Below the pieces are notes generated by a model, which did not search any database, was not told the origin of the DNA, and saw nothing but the letters and a program-made list of their open reading frames with translations. Below are positions 1-5,532 of a stretch of DNA of 10,408 nt, one piece after another. The first letter of the stretch is position 1. Each line of letters begins with the position of its first letter. A program made the translations under genes and the position numbers. The DNA is from RGIG5579 sp045531235 (GTDB lineage: Bacteria; Bacillota; Clostridia; Oscillospirales; SIG627), in the NCBI GenBank assembly GCA_045531235.1, contig JAZSDQ010000052.1:1-10408 (forward strand), given 5' to 3'.

Positions 1-804
1 CTGAGTTCCCCAACGGCTGGGTGTGTTAACACCGAAAATGAAGGACTCGATGCACTTCTTTACATCACGCTGAGAAAGGTTATCAACCTTTACGAAAGGA
101 GCAAGATAGGTATCGAAAGATGAGAATGCCTGAGCGCCTGCCCACTCATTCTGCATTATTCCGAGGAAGTTTACCATCTGGTTACAGAGGGTTGCAAGAT
201 GCTTTGCGGGAGCAGAGGTGATCTTACCGGGCACACCGCCGAGCCCCTCCTCAATGAGCTGCTTCAATGACCAACCTGCGCAATAACCGGTCAGCATAGA
301 AAGGTCATGGAGGTGGATATCCGCATTTTTATGAGCGCCGGAGATCTCATCGTCATAGATCTCGCTGAGCCAATAGTTTGCGGTAATGGCACCGGAGTTG
401 TTGAGGATCAGACCGCCCACGGAATAAGTAACGGTAGAATTCTCCTTCACACGCCAGTCAATATTCTTTACGTACTGGTTTACGATCTCCGTATAGTCTA
501 CGAGAGTAGACTTCATATTACGGAGTTTTTCTCTCTGACGGCGGTACAAAATGTACGCCTTGGCAACATCGGCATAGCCTGCCTGAACAAGAACGGTTTC
601 TACGCTGTCCTGAATGTCCTCTACGGCAACGATGTTATTTTCAATCTTAGGTTCAAAATCACTGGTAACCTTCAGTGCAAGAAAATCAATGATGTTATCA
701 TTGTAATTGCGCTCACAAGCTTCAAAAGCAAGCTTAATGGCTTCCGAGATCTTCTGGATCTCAAAATCTACGACCTTCCCGTCGCGTTTGTTGACCTGAT
801 ACAT
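1..804 (-). CDS. nrdD: Anaerobic (class III) ribonucleoside-triphosphate reductase, N-terminal 268 residues (cut by window edge)
   Basis: This enzyme reduces ribonucleoside triphosphates to dNTPs without oxygen, using a glycyl radical installed by its activase. Visible here are an N-terminal ATP-cone (about residues 1-95, beginning MYQVNKRDGKVV), which in this family is the allosteric ATP/dATP site, and then the start of the catalytic barrel. The stretch HLHDLSMLTGYCAGW (164-178) matches the family segment holding the active-site cysteine, here probably C175. VNTPSRWGTQ (259-268) is a second conserved block at the window edge. The glycyl-radical site and C-terminal zinc cysteines would lie beyond position 1, so integrity of the gene cannot be judged. 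The ATG at 804-802 is preceded by AAGGAG, which overlaps the nrdG stop codon. The 10-bp gap implies co-transcription and probably translational coupling with nrdG. Family assignment is very secure. Confidence 0.96.
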   Translation of the reverse strand, partial: MYQVNKRDGKVVDFEIQKISEAIKLAFEACERNYNDNIIDFLALKVTSDFEPKIENNIVAVEDIQDSVETVLVQAGYADVAKAYILYRRQREKLRNMKSTLVDYTEIVNQYVKNIDWRVKENSTVTYSVGGLILNNSGAITANYWLSEIYDDEISGAHKNADIHLHDLSMLTGYCAGWSLKQLIEEGLGGVPGKITSAPAKHLATLCNQMVNFLGIMQNEWAGAQAFSSFDTYLAPFVKVDNLSQRDVKKCIESFIFGVNTPSRWGTQ

Positions 805-814
805 AATCGTCTCC

Positions 815-1507
815 TTATTCTTCTACGCCCCGCAGCTGTGCCCGGGGAATTTTTGTTTTTACGATCTGAAGGATCTTTTTCATTTCTTCGGGGGTAAAAG
901 CGCTGCATCCTTTTTTCATAACATTCCCCGAATCCACAAAGCCTTGAATGAAATAATTTTCCTCTCCCGCCAAAAGCTCTGCCAGATGATGAAAATCCGC
1001 CTCGCTGTGAATTCCTTTGACCGCAGTGGTACGGAATTCATAAGGCACGTTTCCCGTTTGCAAAATTCTGACGCTTTCCAAAAAACGGGAAATTTCTACT
1101 TCCCTGCCGCAAGCGACGGCATAGCTTTCGGGGGCGCTTTTTACATCCATAGCCACCATATCCACAAGCCCTGTAGCTAACACTAGCTTTAATCTTTCGG
1201 GGTCACCGCCGTTGGTATCCAGCTTTATGGAAAAGCCCATATTCTTTACTTTTTCCATAAAATCCGTAAGATCCGGCTGGAGAAGCGGTTCCCCGCCGGT
1301 GATACACACGCCTTCCAAAATGCCTTTGCGCTTTTCCAGATAAGAAAGCACTTCTTCCTCTCTGTTTTCCCCTTCCCGCGGGTTTAATACCAAGGAAGCA
1401 TTGTGACAAAACGGGCACCTGAGATTACAGCCGCCGCAAAAGACGGTTGCCGCTGTTTTTCCCGGAAAATCCAGAAGTGTCAGCTTCTGATAGCCTTGAA
1501 TGTTCAT
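815..1507 (-). CDS. nrdG: Anaerobic ribonucleotide reductase activating protein (radical SAM)
   Basis: This is a radical-SAM activase, 230 aa, predicted to be cytoplasmic. It should use a 4Fe-4S cluster and S-adenosylmethionine to generate the glycyl radical on NrdD. The cluster motif CNLRCPFC (C27, C31, C34) is intact, and an extra cysteine sits at C24. TGGEPLLQ (70-77), KLDTNG (95-100) and MDVKS (120-124) are typical radical-SAM segments. The N-terminus GYQKLTLLDFPGK and the length fit the NrdG2 subfamily better than the shorter E. coli-type NrdG; that placement is from memory of the family. The ATG at 1507-1505 was chosen because GAGGG lies 7 nt upstream. A longer frame to 1549 would start upstream of the -10 and the likely transcript start. 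It is the first gene of an operon with nrdD, an activase-before-reductase order. Pyruvate-formate-lyase activase relatives are an alternative, but the nrdD neighbour argues against them. Confidence 0.95.
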   Translation of the reverse strand: MNIQGYQKLTLLDFPGKTAATVFCGGCNLRCPFCHNASLVLNPREGENREEEVLSYLEKRKGILEGVCITGGEPLLQPDLTDFMEKVKNMGFSIKLDTNGGDPERLKLVLATGLVDMVAMDVKSAPESYAVACGREVEISRFLESVRILQTGNVPYEFRTTAVKGIHSEADFHHLAELLAGEENYFIQGFVDSGNVMKKGCSAFTPEEMKKILQIVKTKIPRAQLRGVEE

Positions 1508-1537
1508 ACTGATCCCTCTTTTTTTCGTTGCCTTCAC

Positions 1538-1566
1538 AGTATACCACATTCCTCATACTTCGTCAA
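1538..1566 (-). promoter_or_regulatory. Sigma-A promoter of nrdG-nrdD
   Basis: Read on the minus strand, the -35 is TTGACG (1566-1561) and the -10 is TATACT (1543-1538), separated by exactly 17 bp. The first matches consensus at 5 of 6 positions and the second at 5 of 6. The -10 lies about 30 nt upstream of the nrdG start codon, giving a short leader. Confidence 0.85.
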
Positions 1567-1573
1567 TAGATAA

Positions 1574-1621
1574 TCACAAGATATTGTGCCTTTACGAAAA
1601 AGTACAAACAAGATGTTGTGT
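1574..1621 (-). promoter_or_regulatory. Tandem NrdR-box-like operators upstream of nrdG-nrdD
   Basis: Two 16-bp imperfect palindromes sit just upstream of the -35. On the minus strand the promoter-proximal box (1589-1574) reads GCACAATATCTTGTGA and the distal box (1621-1606) reads ACACAACATCTTGTTT. Both resemble the NrdR consensus as I recall it, roughly ACACWATATWTWGTGT. Their centres are 32 bp apart, about three helical turns, with 16 bp between them; this matches the usual paired NrdR-box layout. NrdR is a zinc-finger/ATP-cone repressor of ribonucleotide reductase genes. The assignment is by pattern plus context, since nrdR itself is not in the window. Confidence 0.82.
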
Positions 1622-1631
1622 TTTTCCGATT

Positions 1632-1675
1632 TCAAAACAAAAAGCCTTTTTCCCCGTAAATGGGGAAAAAGGCTT
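1632..1675 (-). terminator. Intrinsic terminator of the lipoprotein gene
   Basis: There is a perfect 14-bp stem (1642-1655 with 1662-1675) and a 6-nt loop. On the minus strand it is followed by a T-rich run, TTTGTTTTG (1641-1633). It lies 22 bp past the lipoprotein stop codon and insulates the nrdG promoter region from upstream transcription. Confidence 0.9.
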
Positions 1676-1697
1676 GATTCCAAGTCTTTTTTGAGCT

Positions 1698-2063
1698 TTA
1701 TACTTTGGTAAAAATCATATCCTCCGCGCCATTGGAAGAAAGGGTCAAGGTATCTTCCGCTACGGAAAAAGTATACTCCCTGGAAACACCATCACTGATG
1801 ATGGTCATTGCCTTTCCGGAAACGGAATAACTGCCAAAGGGAATGGAAAAAGGAACCTCGTCTCCCTTTCCTTGTTCCAGAAAAATTTCTCCGTCTTCGG
1901 TAAATCGATATACCAGAAATACGCTTCCCAGTTCTTCATCTTGGGCCTCGGTCTGCCAGCGACCGACGACAGACCTTGCTTCTCCCGAGCAAGATAAAAC
2001 AAAAAAGGATAGCGCAAGCATCAGCGCGCAAAGCACTGCCATACGAAGATTTCTTCGAACCAT
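1698..2063 (-). CDS. Small secreted lipoprotein, lipocalin-like/DUF5640-like
   Basis: This gene encodes a 121-aa predicted surface lipoprotein of unknown function. Residues 1-25 form a lipoprotein signal: basic N-terminus MVRRNLR, hydrophobic core (8-22) and lipobox VLSC with the lipidated cysteine at C25. The mature part has the pattern VVGRWQ, YRFTEDGEIFLEQ, FGSYSVSGKAMTI, YTFSVAEDTLTLSS. These alternating beta strands resemble the small lipocalin-like domains (DUF5640 type) of many clostridial lipoproteins. The ATG at 2063-2061 was chosen because AAGGAGGG lies 5 nt upstream. A longer frame beginning at 2105 would start upstream of the -10 and probably is not transcribed. The gene has its own promoter and terminator, so it looks monocistronic. 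It lies downstream of spoIIE with no clear terminator between, so read-through is possible. No catalytic residues were recognised. Confidence 0.8.
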   Translation of the reverse strand: MVRRNLRMAVLCALMLALSFFVLSCSGEARSVVGRWQTEAQDEELGSVFLVYRFTEDGEIFLEQGKGDEVPFSIPFGSYSVSGKAMTIISDGVSREYTFSVAEDTLTLSSNGAEDMIFTKV

Positions 2064-2093
2064 TACGACCCTCCTTTGTTTTTGGTAAACAAC

Positions 2094-2122
2094 ATTATGC
2101 ACCAAAAAACAGGTTTTGTCAA
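2094..2122 (-). promoter_or_regulatory. Sigma-A promoter of the lipoprotein gene
   Basis: On the minus strand, TTGACA (2122-2117) is followed after exactly 17 bp by CATAAT (2099-2094). This is a near-consensus vegetative promoter. The -10 is about 30 nt upstream of the chosen start codon and contains the upstream ATG that was rejected as a start. Confidence 0.88.
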
Positions 2123-2153
2123 TGGTTTCTTAATAATTTAATGCAGTTTTTAT

Positions 2154-4613
2154 TCATTTGCTGTTCATAACTCGCAGAACGGAGATGCTAAGGTCATCGC
2201 GAAATGCACCCTTCTCCTTAGCGGTAGAAAAAATAAGATCGCAAAGCTCCGATGCGGATTCAAAAGAGGAAGCCGCAAGAAGCTTCACAAGCCAGCCTGA
2301 ACCCTCGCCGCTGTCCTCGGCACCGTCGGAAAGCTGAATAACATAATCTCCGTCCTTTAAATGGAAGCCCGTTTGCTCTGCACACATTCTCACAAGCGCT
2401 CCTGCAGGAGGCGTACGGGATTCAATGCGGTGGAGTCTGTCCCCTCTCAAAACGAACGACGGCGCCGCGCCTGCCTTTATAAAATTGGCACTGCCCGATA
2501 AAAGATCCACCTCCAGAAGATCCACCGAGGTAAAGGTTTCGTCGGTCTTACTCATAAGAAAGGTATTGAGCATTTCCAAAGTTACGTTTTTCGGGGTAGC
2601 GCAATGCATCAGCTTTTCAATGAAGATGGAAGCCAGACGGCTGGTGAACGCCGCTTCCCTGCCGCTTCCCATGCCATCGCAAATCAGGGTGTAAAAATAA
2701 TCCCGATCCGTTTCAAAAAAGCTTTGGCTGTCACCGCTGATACTTTCTCCTTTTTTGGTGCAACCGGATTTCGCGCATTCCAAACTGATGCAGCGCTTTT
2801 TTCTTAAGCGCATCACCACGTTGTCTTCGTACATTAAAAATGCAGGTGCGTCAAACACGCAATCAAAAGCCCTGCCGAATTCCTCCAAAAGCTTTTCCGT
2901 GGCTACGCCCACCCGTTCCAGAATGACCCCGTATACGTCAATGCGCATTTCTCTTTGTCCGAAAACCGCTACCCTGCGGTGAGTGATCCCCAATTCCTTC
3001 AGGATCTTTTTCACTTTTCCTTCCAAATTCGGATTGTATTCCAATTCCCGATCCAATTCTCCGGCTGTACTTTTGAGAAGTCGGGAAACGGAGCTGTACT
3101 CTCCTGCAAGAAGGCTGGTTTTATTGTTTTTAAAATAACCGCCGTTTAATTCCTCGAACTTTGTATTGATGATTTCCACAAGCCGAGGAAGCTTTTGACA
3201 GCGTGCTGCAAATTCTTCAGAAAAATCCTCTTTTGTCACCGAGCCTTTGGAGAGCAGCCGCGCCGCCACCTCCGTGGTAGCGTTCACCGTCATTCCGTGG
3301 CTTTCTCCCCAGCAAAGGGCAGAAAGAGAGCATCGAGAGCAAACTCTGCTGCAACAATCGCTGACGAGTTTCGTGCTTTCCGTCAGCTGAGGTTTTTTTA
3401 CGCCCTCCCCCACCGTATTAAAAACTTCGGAAAGGGAAGAAAAAGCCTCGCTCATATCCTTCAGCTTCTGTCGGGTGCGCTTTACGGTTTCCTTGTGCAT
3501 GATCTCTTTTTCCGCAGGACGGGTATCCGACTTTTTTTCTGCAGGTAAAAATCGAAGCAAAGGAAAAAACAAAACCAGACCGCAAAGGTAATCCGCCGTA
3601 AACATGCCGAACATCTGAAAGCCCTCGGCATAAAGGCTGTATCCGCAGGCAGCTACAAAAGATACCATGGCCGCCACTGCAGCAGAATACTCAAAAAACA
3701 GGCCTGCAAAAAAGCCTGCCACCGCCAGCGCCGGTGCCAGAGAAGAAAGGCATGCCATACCGCTGACAAGCCCTGCAGCGGCCCCGTAAAGAGCGCCCCG
3801 GCGGCGGGCAACTCCCAGCATCAAAACCACTGCCAGAACAAACGGAAGGGAAAAGCCGAAAACTTCTGCCTCGCGAAGGGCGTAGAGAAAAAGATACACC
3901 AAGGTCAGCACCGTCGCCTCCAAATATACCCGTCGGTGGGAACGATAAGGCGCGGTTCCTTCGGTGGCGCTGTAAATATAAAATCCGCAAACAAGATAAG
4001 TCAGAAGCGGTGTTACGATCCCCATACTAATGGCAGAAAAAACGGAATTGACCGTAAATCCCTCCAAAAGAGACAGAAACAGGCCAAGGCCGGTTGCGCA
4101 AGATGCCGAGATGGTTACGCGGGAAAGAATACTGTCATCAAACCTTCCTCCCGTTACCCCGGCTCTTGTAAAGAATAGGATCATATAGCCAAGAAGATAA
4201 AAAATCCCGTTTGCCCTAAGGAACATACAAGACGTGAGAGAGCCGATAAACACCGTCAGAAGGAAAGCGGTTGCAAGGGCAGAATTTCCGCTCTCTTTTT
4301 TTGACCGAAGGCCACCGCCCAAAGATGCAAGAAGCGCAAAGCCTCCCGGATAGACCTTCAATGGAAACTCGGCAAGGCTGATGATCACCGAAGCGCACAG
4401 CACCGCAAGGAAAAAAGCAATGGGCTCCAGCTTTTTTTTCAGGCTTTTTTCTCCCTCTTCTTTCTTCATTGTTTGCCAAAATGCTTCGGATACCTCCGTT
4501 AAAAGGCGCAGCGGCACTTTGGATGCCCGAATAAGAAGAAGCTTCGTCTTCTCCAGATTTTCCTTATTAAATTTTTTTCCGTCGTTTATTTTTTTCTTTC
4601 GTTCTTGTTCCAT
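2154..4613 (-). CDS. spoIIE: Stage II sporulation protein E, PP2C-type phosphatase
   Basis: SpoIIE is a membrane serine phosphatase at the asymmetric division septum. It dephosphorylates the anti-anti-sigma factor SpoIIAA, leading to sigma-F activation in the forespore. The protein is 819 aa, close to the 827 aa of B. subtilis. Residues 1-60 are charged and cytoplasmic. Residues about 64-355 hold roughly ten hydrophobic segments. The central region includes a cysteine group, C420, C421, C425, C428 and C434, followed by W435, as is usual in clostridial SpoIIE. The C-terminal phosphatase domain spans about 545-815 and keeps the metal-binding signatures DGMGSG (646-651), SDGAED (762-767) and RDDLSIS (805-811). 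The start ATG (4613-4611) has GGGGAT about 8 nt upstream. The frame is intact. The tilS and hpt genes often found beside spoIIE in clostridia are absent. Identification is very secure; the phosphatase role is by homology. Confidence 0.97.
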   Translation of the reverse strand: MEQERKKKINDGKKFNKENLEKTKLLLIRASKVPLRLLTEVSEAFWQTMKKEEGEKSLKKKLEPIAFFLAVLCASVIISLAEFPLKVYPGGFALLASLGGGLRSKKESGNSALATAFLLTVFIGSLTSCMFLRANGIFYLLGYMILFFTRAGVTGGRFDDSILSRVTISASCATGLGLFLSLLEGFTVNSVFSAISMGIVTPLLTYLVCGFYIYSATEGTAPYRSHRRVYLEATVLTLVYLFLYALREAEVFGFSLPFVLAVVLMLGVARRRGALYGAAAGLVSGMACLSSLAPALAVAGFFAGLFFEYSAAVAAMVSFVAACGYSLYAEGFQMFGMFTADYLCGLVLFFPLLRFLPAEKKSDTRPAEKEIMHKETVKRTRQKLKDMSEAFSSLSEVFNTVGEGVKKPQLTESTKLVSDCCSRVCSRCSLSALCWGESHGMTVNATTEVAARLLSKGSVTKEDFSEEFAARCQKLPRLVEIINTKFEELNGGYFKNNKTSLLAGEYSSVSRLLKSTAGELDRELEYNPNLEGKVKKILKELGITHRRVAVFGQREMRIDVYGVILERVGVATEKLLEEFGRAFDCVFDAPAFLMYEDNVVMRLRKKRCISLECAKSGCTKKGESISGDSQSFFETDRDYFYTLICDGMGSGREAAFTSRLASIFIEKLMHCATPKNVTLEMLNTFLMSKTDETFTSVDLLEVDLLSGSANFIKAGAAPSFVLRGDRLHRIESRTPPAGALVRMCAEQTGFHLKDGDYVIQLSDGAEDSGEGSGWLVKLLAASSFESASELCDLIFSTAKEKGAFRDDLSISVLRVMNSK

Positions 4614-4648
4614 TGTTTCATCCCCATTTTTTGTAGTCGGTGTTTTTC

Positions 4649-4681
4649 ATTGTAGCACCCCGAAAAGGGAGAAATTGTCAA
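4649..4681 (-). promoter_or_regulatory. spoIIE promoter with 21-bp spacer (Spo0A-type)
   Basis: On the minus strand a perfect -35, TTGACA (4681-4676), is followed by TACAAT (4654-4649), one mismatch from the -10 consensus. The spacer is 21 bp, too long for an ordinary sigma-A promoter. As I recall, the B. subtilis spoIIE promoter also has a 21-bp spacer and is activated by Spo0A-P. The -10 is about 35 nt upstream of the start codon. Confidence 0.8.
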
Positions 4682-4682
4682 A
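4676..4682 (+). promoter_or_regulatory. Spo0A-box-like site over the spoIIE -35
   Basis: TGTCAAA differs at one position from the 0A box TGTCGAA and coincides with the spoIIE -35. An 0A box overlapping the -35 is the arrangement expected for Spo0A-activated sigma-A promoters such as spoIIG. Seven bases is little information, so the call leans on the spacer length and on spoIIE being the target. I saw no convincing second box between here and 4740. Confidence 0.55.
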
Positions 4683-4753
4683 ACAGGAAAGGAAAGGATT
4701 TGTATTTTTCTCTTCTTCGGAAACAATAGTAAAAAAACAAAGGAGTATGAAAA

Positions 4754-5044
4754 ATGACAGCCATTTGTCCCTCCCCTTGGAATCGGATGGACGATATCGT
4801 CCTGAAGCCTCACCTTTCTTGCGGCATTCGTTGGCAAGATCGAAAAACTGGCGTTTGCGGCAAAGAAAAAAGCTTCCACCTTTCCACAACCACTACCCTT
4901 CTGAATATGATCCTTTTTTTCATAAGCTTGTGCCTTGCCATGAAAGGCCTTCTGTGGCTCTGCCGTATGCACAGCAATGGAAAAATGCGAAAAAAGTACC
5001 GCCAAAAAATGCGCAGCATGAAGAAAAAGATGTCTAAATCGTAA
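4754..5044 (+). CDS. Hypothetical one-helix membrane protein, divergent from spoIIE
   Basis: I do not recognise this 96-aa protein. Residues 1-47 are polar with cysteines at C5, C23 and C35. Residues about 48-70 form one hydrophobic segment, likely a membrane helix. Residues 77-95 form a very basic tail (KMRKKYRQKMRSMKKKMSK). AAAGGAG ends 8 nt before the ATG at 4754, which supports this start. A second open frame begins at the ATG at 4747, but only 1 nt separates that ATG from the same ribosome binding site, and it encodes a serine/arginine-rich protein without recognisable structure, so I prefer the 4754 frame. The gene is divergent from spoIIE, with start codons 140 bp apart. No strong plus-strand promoter was found; the TTGTCA at 4675-4680 could serve both directions. 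Whether it is really translated is uncertain. Confidence 0.5.
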   Translation: MTAICPSPWNRMDDIVLKPHLSCGIRWQDRKTGVCGKEKSFHLSTTTTLLNMILFFISLCLAMKGLLWLCRMHSNGKMRKKYRQKMRSMKKKMSKS

Positions 5045-5093
5045 ATTTTTCCTATATATAAGGAAGAAAGGGCTGTTTCTTTTAAAAAAACAC

Positions 5094-5122
5094 TTGCCTA
5101 TTTTTCTGTTTTATGCTAAACT
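5094..5122 (+). promoter_or_regulatory. Promoter of the rpsO-pnp operon (extended -10)
   Basis: TTGCCT (5094-5099) is followed after 17 bp by TAAACT (5117-5122). Each hexamer matches consensus at 4 of 6 positions, and a TG dinucleotide one base before the -10 (5114-5115) makes it an extended -10. Transcription would start near 5129, immediately before the first leader hairpin. The preceding 5045-5093 is AT-rich with only weak inverted repeats. Confidence 0.7.
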
Positions 5123-5130
5123 GATATTCG

Positions 5131-5250
5131 CTCTGCCCGTGGTAAGGCAGAGTGATATTACAGAATCCGTAACGCAGTGAAGGGGCAAACGGACCTTGTC
5201 CGATTTCACCGACCCTTGCCGGGTTACAGGATCAGAATTTACGGAGGTGA
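5131..5250 (+). promoter_or_regulatory. Structured 5' leader of rpsO, candidate S15 autoregulatory element
   Basis: The untranslated leader contains several pairings. (a) A 7-bp hairpin joins 5131-5137 to 5146-5152. (b) An outer helix joins 5165-5173 to 5223-5232, nine pairs with one bulged A at 5228. (c) Inside it are a 5-bp helix (5177-5181 with 5205-5209) and a hairpin (5190-5194 with 5198-5202). (d) A possible pseudoknot joins GGCAA (5184-5188) to TTGCC (5216-5220). (e) Alternatively, TCCGTAA (5166-5172) pairs with TTACGGA (5239-5245), which includes part of the Shine-Dalgarno sequence and excludes the outer helix. S15 is known to repress its own translation through leader RNA in several bacteria. 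The pairings were found by eye. I cannot say whether the fold matches a published S15 leader class. Confidence 0.65.
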
Positions 5251-5255
5251 AAACC

Positions 5256-5519
5256 ATGCTGAAAGACGAAAAGCAGCAGATCATTACCACTTATGCAACC
5301 CACGAAGGCGACACCGGATCTCCCGAAGTACAGATCGCCATCCTGACCTCGAGAATCAACACTCTCACCGAGCATCTCAAGGCCAACAAGAAGGACCACC
5401 ACTCCCGCAGAGGAATGCTGAAGATGGTTGGTCACAGAAGAAACCTTCTCGGCTACCTGCAGAAGAAGGATATCAACCGTTACAGAGCAATCATCGAAAA
5501 GCTCGGTCTCAGAAAGTAA
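5256..5519 (+). CDS. rpsO: 30S ribosomal protein S15
   Basis: S15 is a primary binding protein of the 16S rRNA central domain and contributes to a bridge to the 50S subunit. The product is 87 aa, against 89 in B. subtilis, and is complete. HEGDTGSPEVQIAILTSRI (16-34) and KDHHSRRGMLKMVGHRRNLL (46-65) are the highly conserved family segments that contact rRNA. The ATG at 5256 follows GGAGGTGA (5243-5250) with 5-nt spacing. An in-frame TTG at 5196 would add 20 residues that lie inside the leader structure and resemble nothing in S15, so it was rejected. It is the first gene of an operon with pnp, a common bacterial arrangement. Regulation is probably through the leader. Confidence 0.97.
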   Translation: MLKDEKQQIITTYATHEGDTGSPEVQIAILTSRINTLTEHLKANKKDHHSRRGMLKMVGHRRNLLGYLQKKDINRYRAIIEKLGLRK

Positions 5520-5532
5520 TTTAGGCGAAGCT

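Noticed and set aside
307..897. 196-codon plus-strand open frame over nrdD/nrdG
   Set aside because: It is antisense to the strongly conserved NrdD N-terminus and the NrdG C-terminus, with no family resemblance.
4747..5037. Alternative 96-aa frame starting at the ATG at 4747
   Set aside because: Its start is 1 nt from the ribosome binding site, and the product is serine/arginine-rich without structure. The frame from 4754 fits better, though not conclusively.
5196..5255. TTG start giving a 20-residue N-terminal extension of S15
   Set aside because: The extension lies inside the structured leader and does not resemble S15. The ATG at 5256 has a strong ribosome binding site.
5428..5532. N-terminal extension of pnp overlapping rpsO (possible frameshift fusion)
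   Set aside because: The conserved PNPase N-terminus begins at 5533. The upstream codons are rpsO in a different frame, and no slippery heptamer was evident at the rpsO stop.
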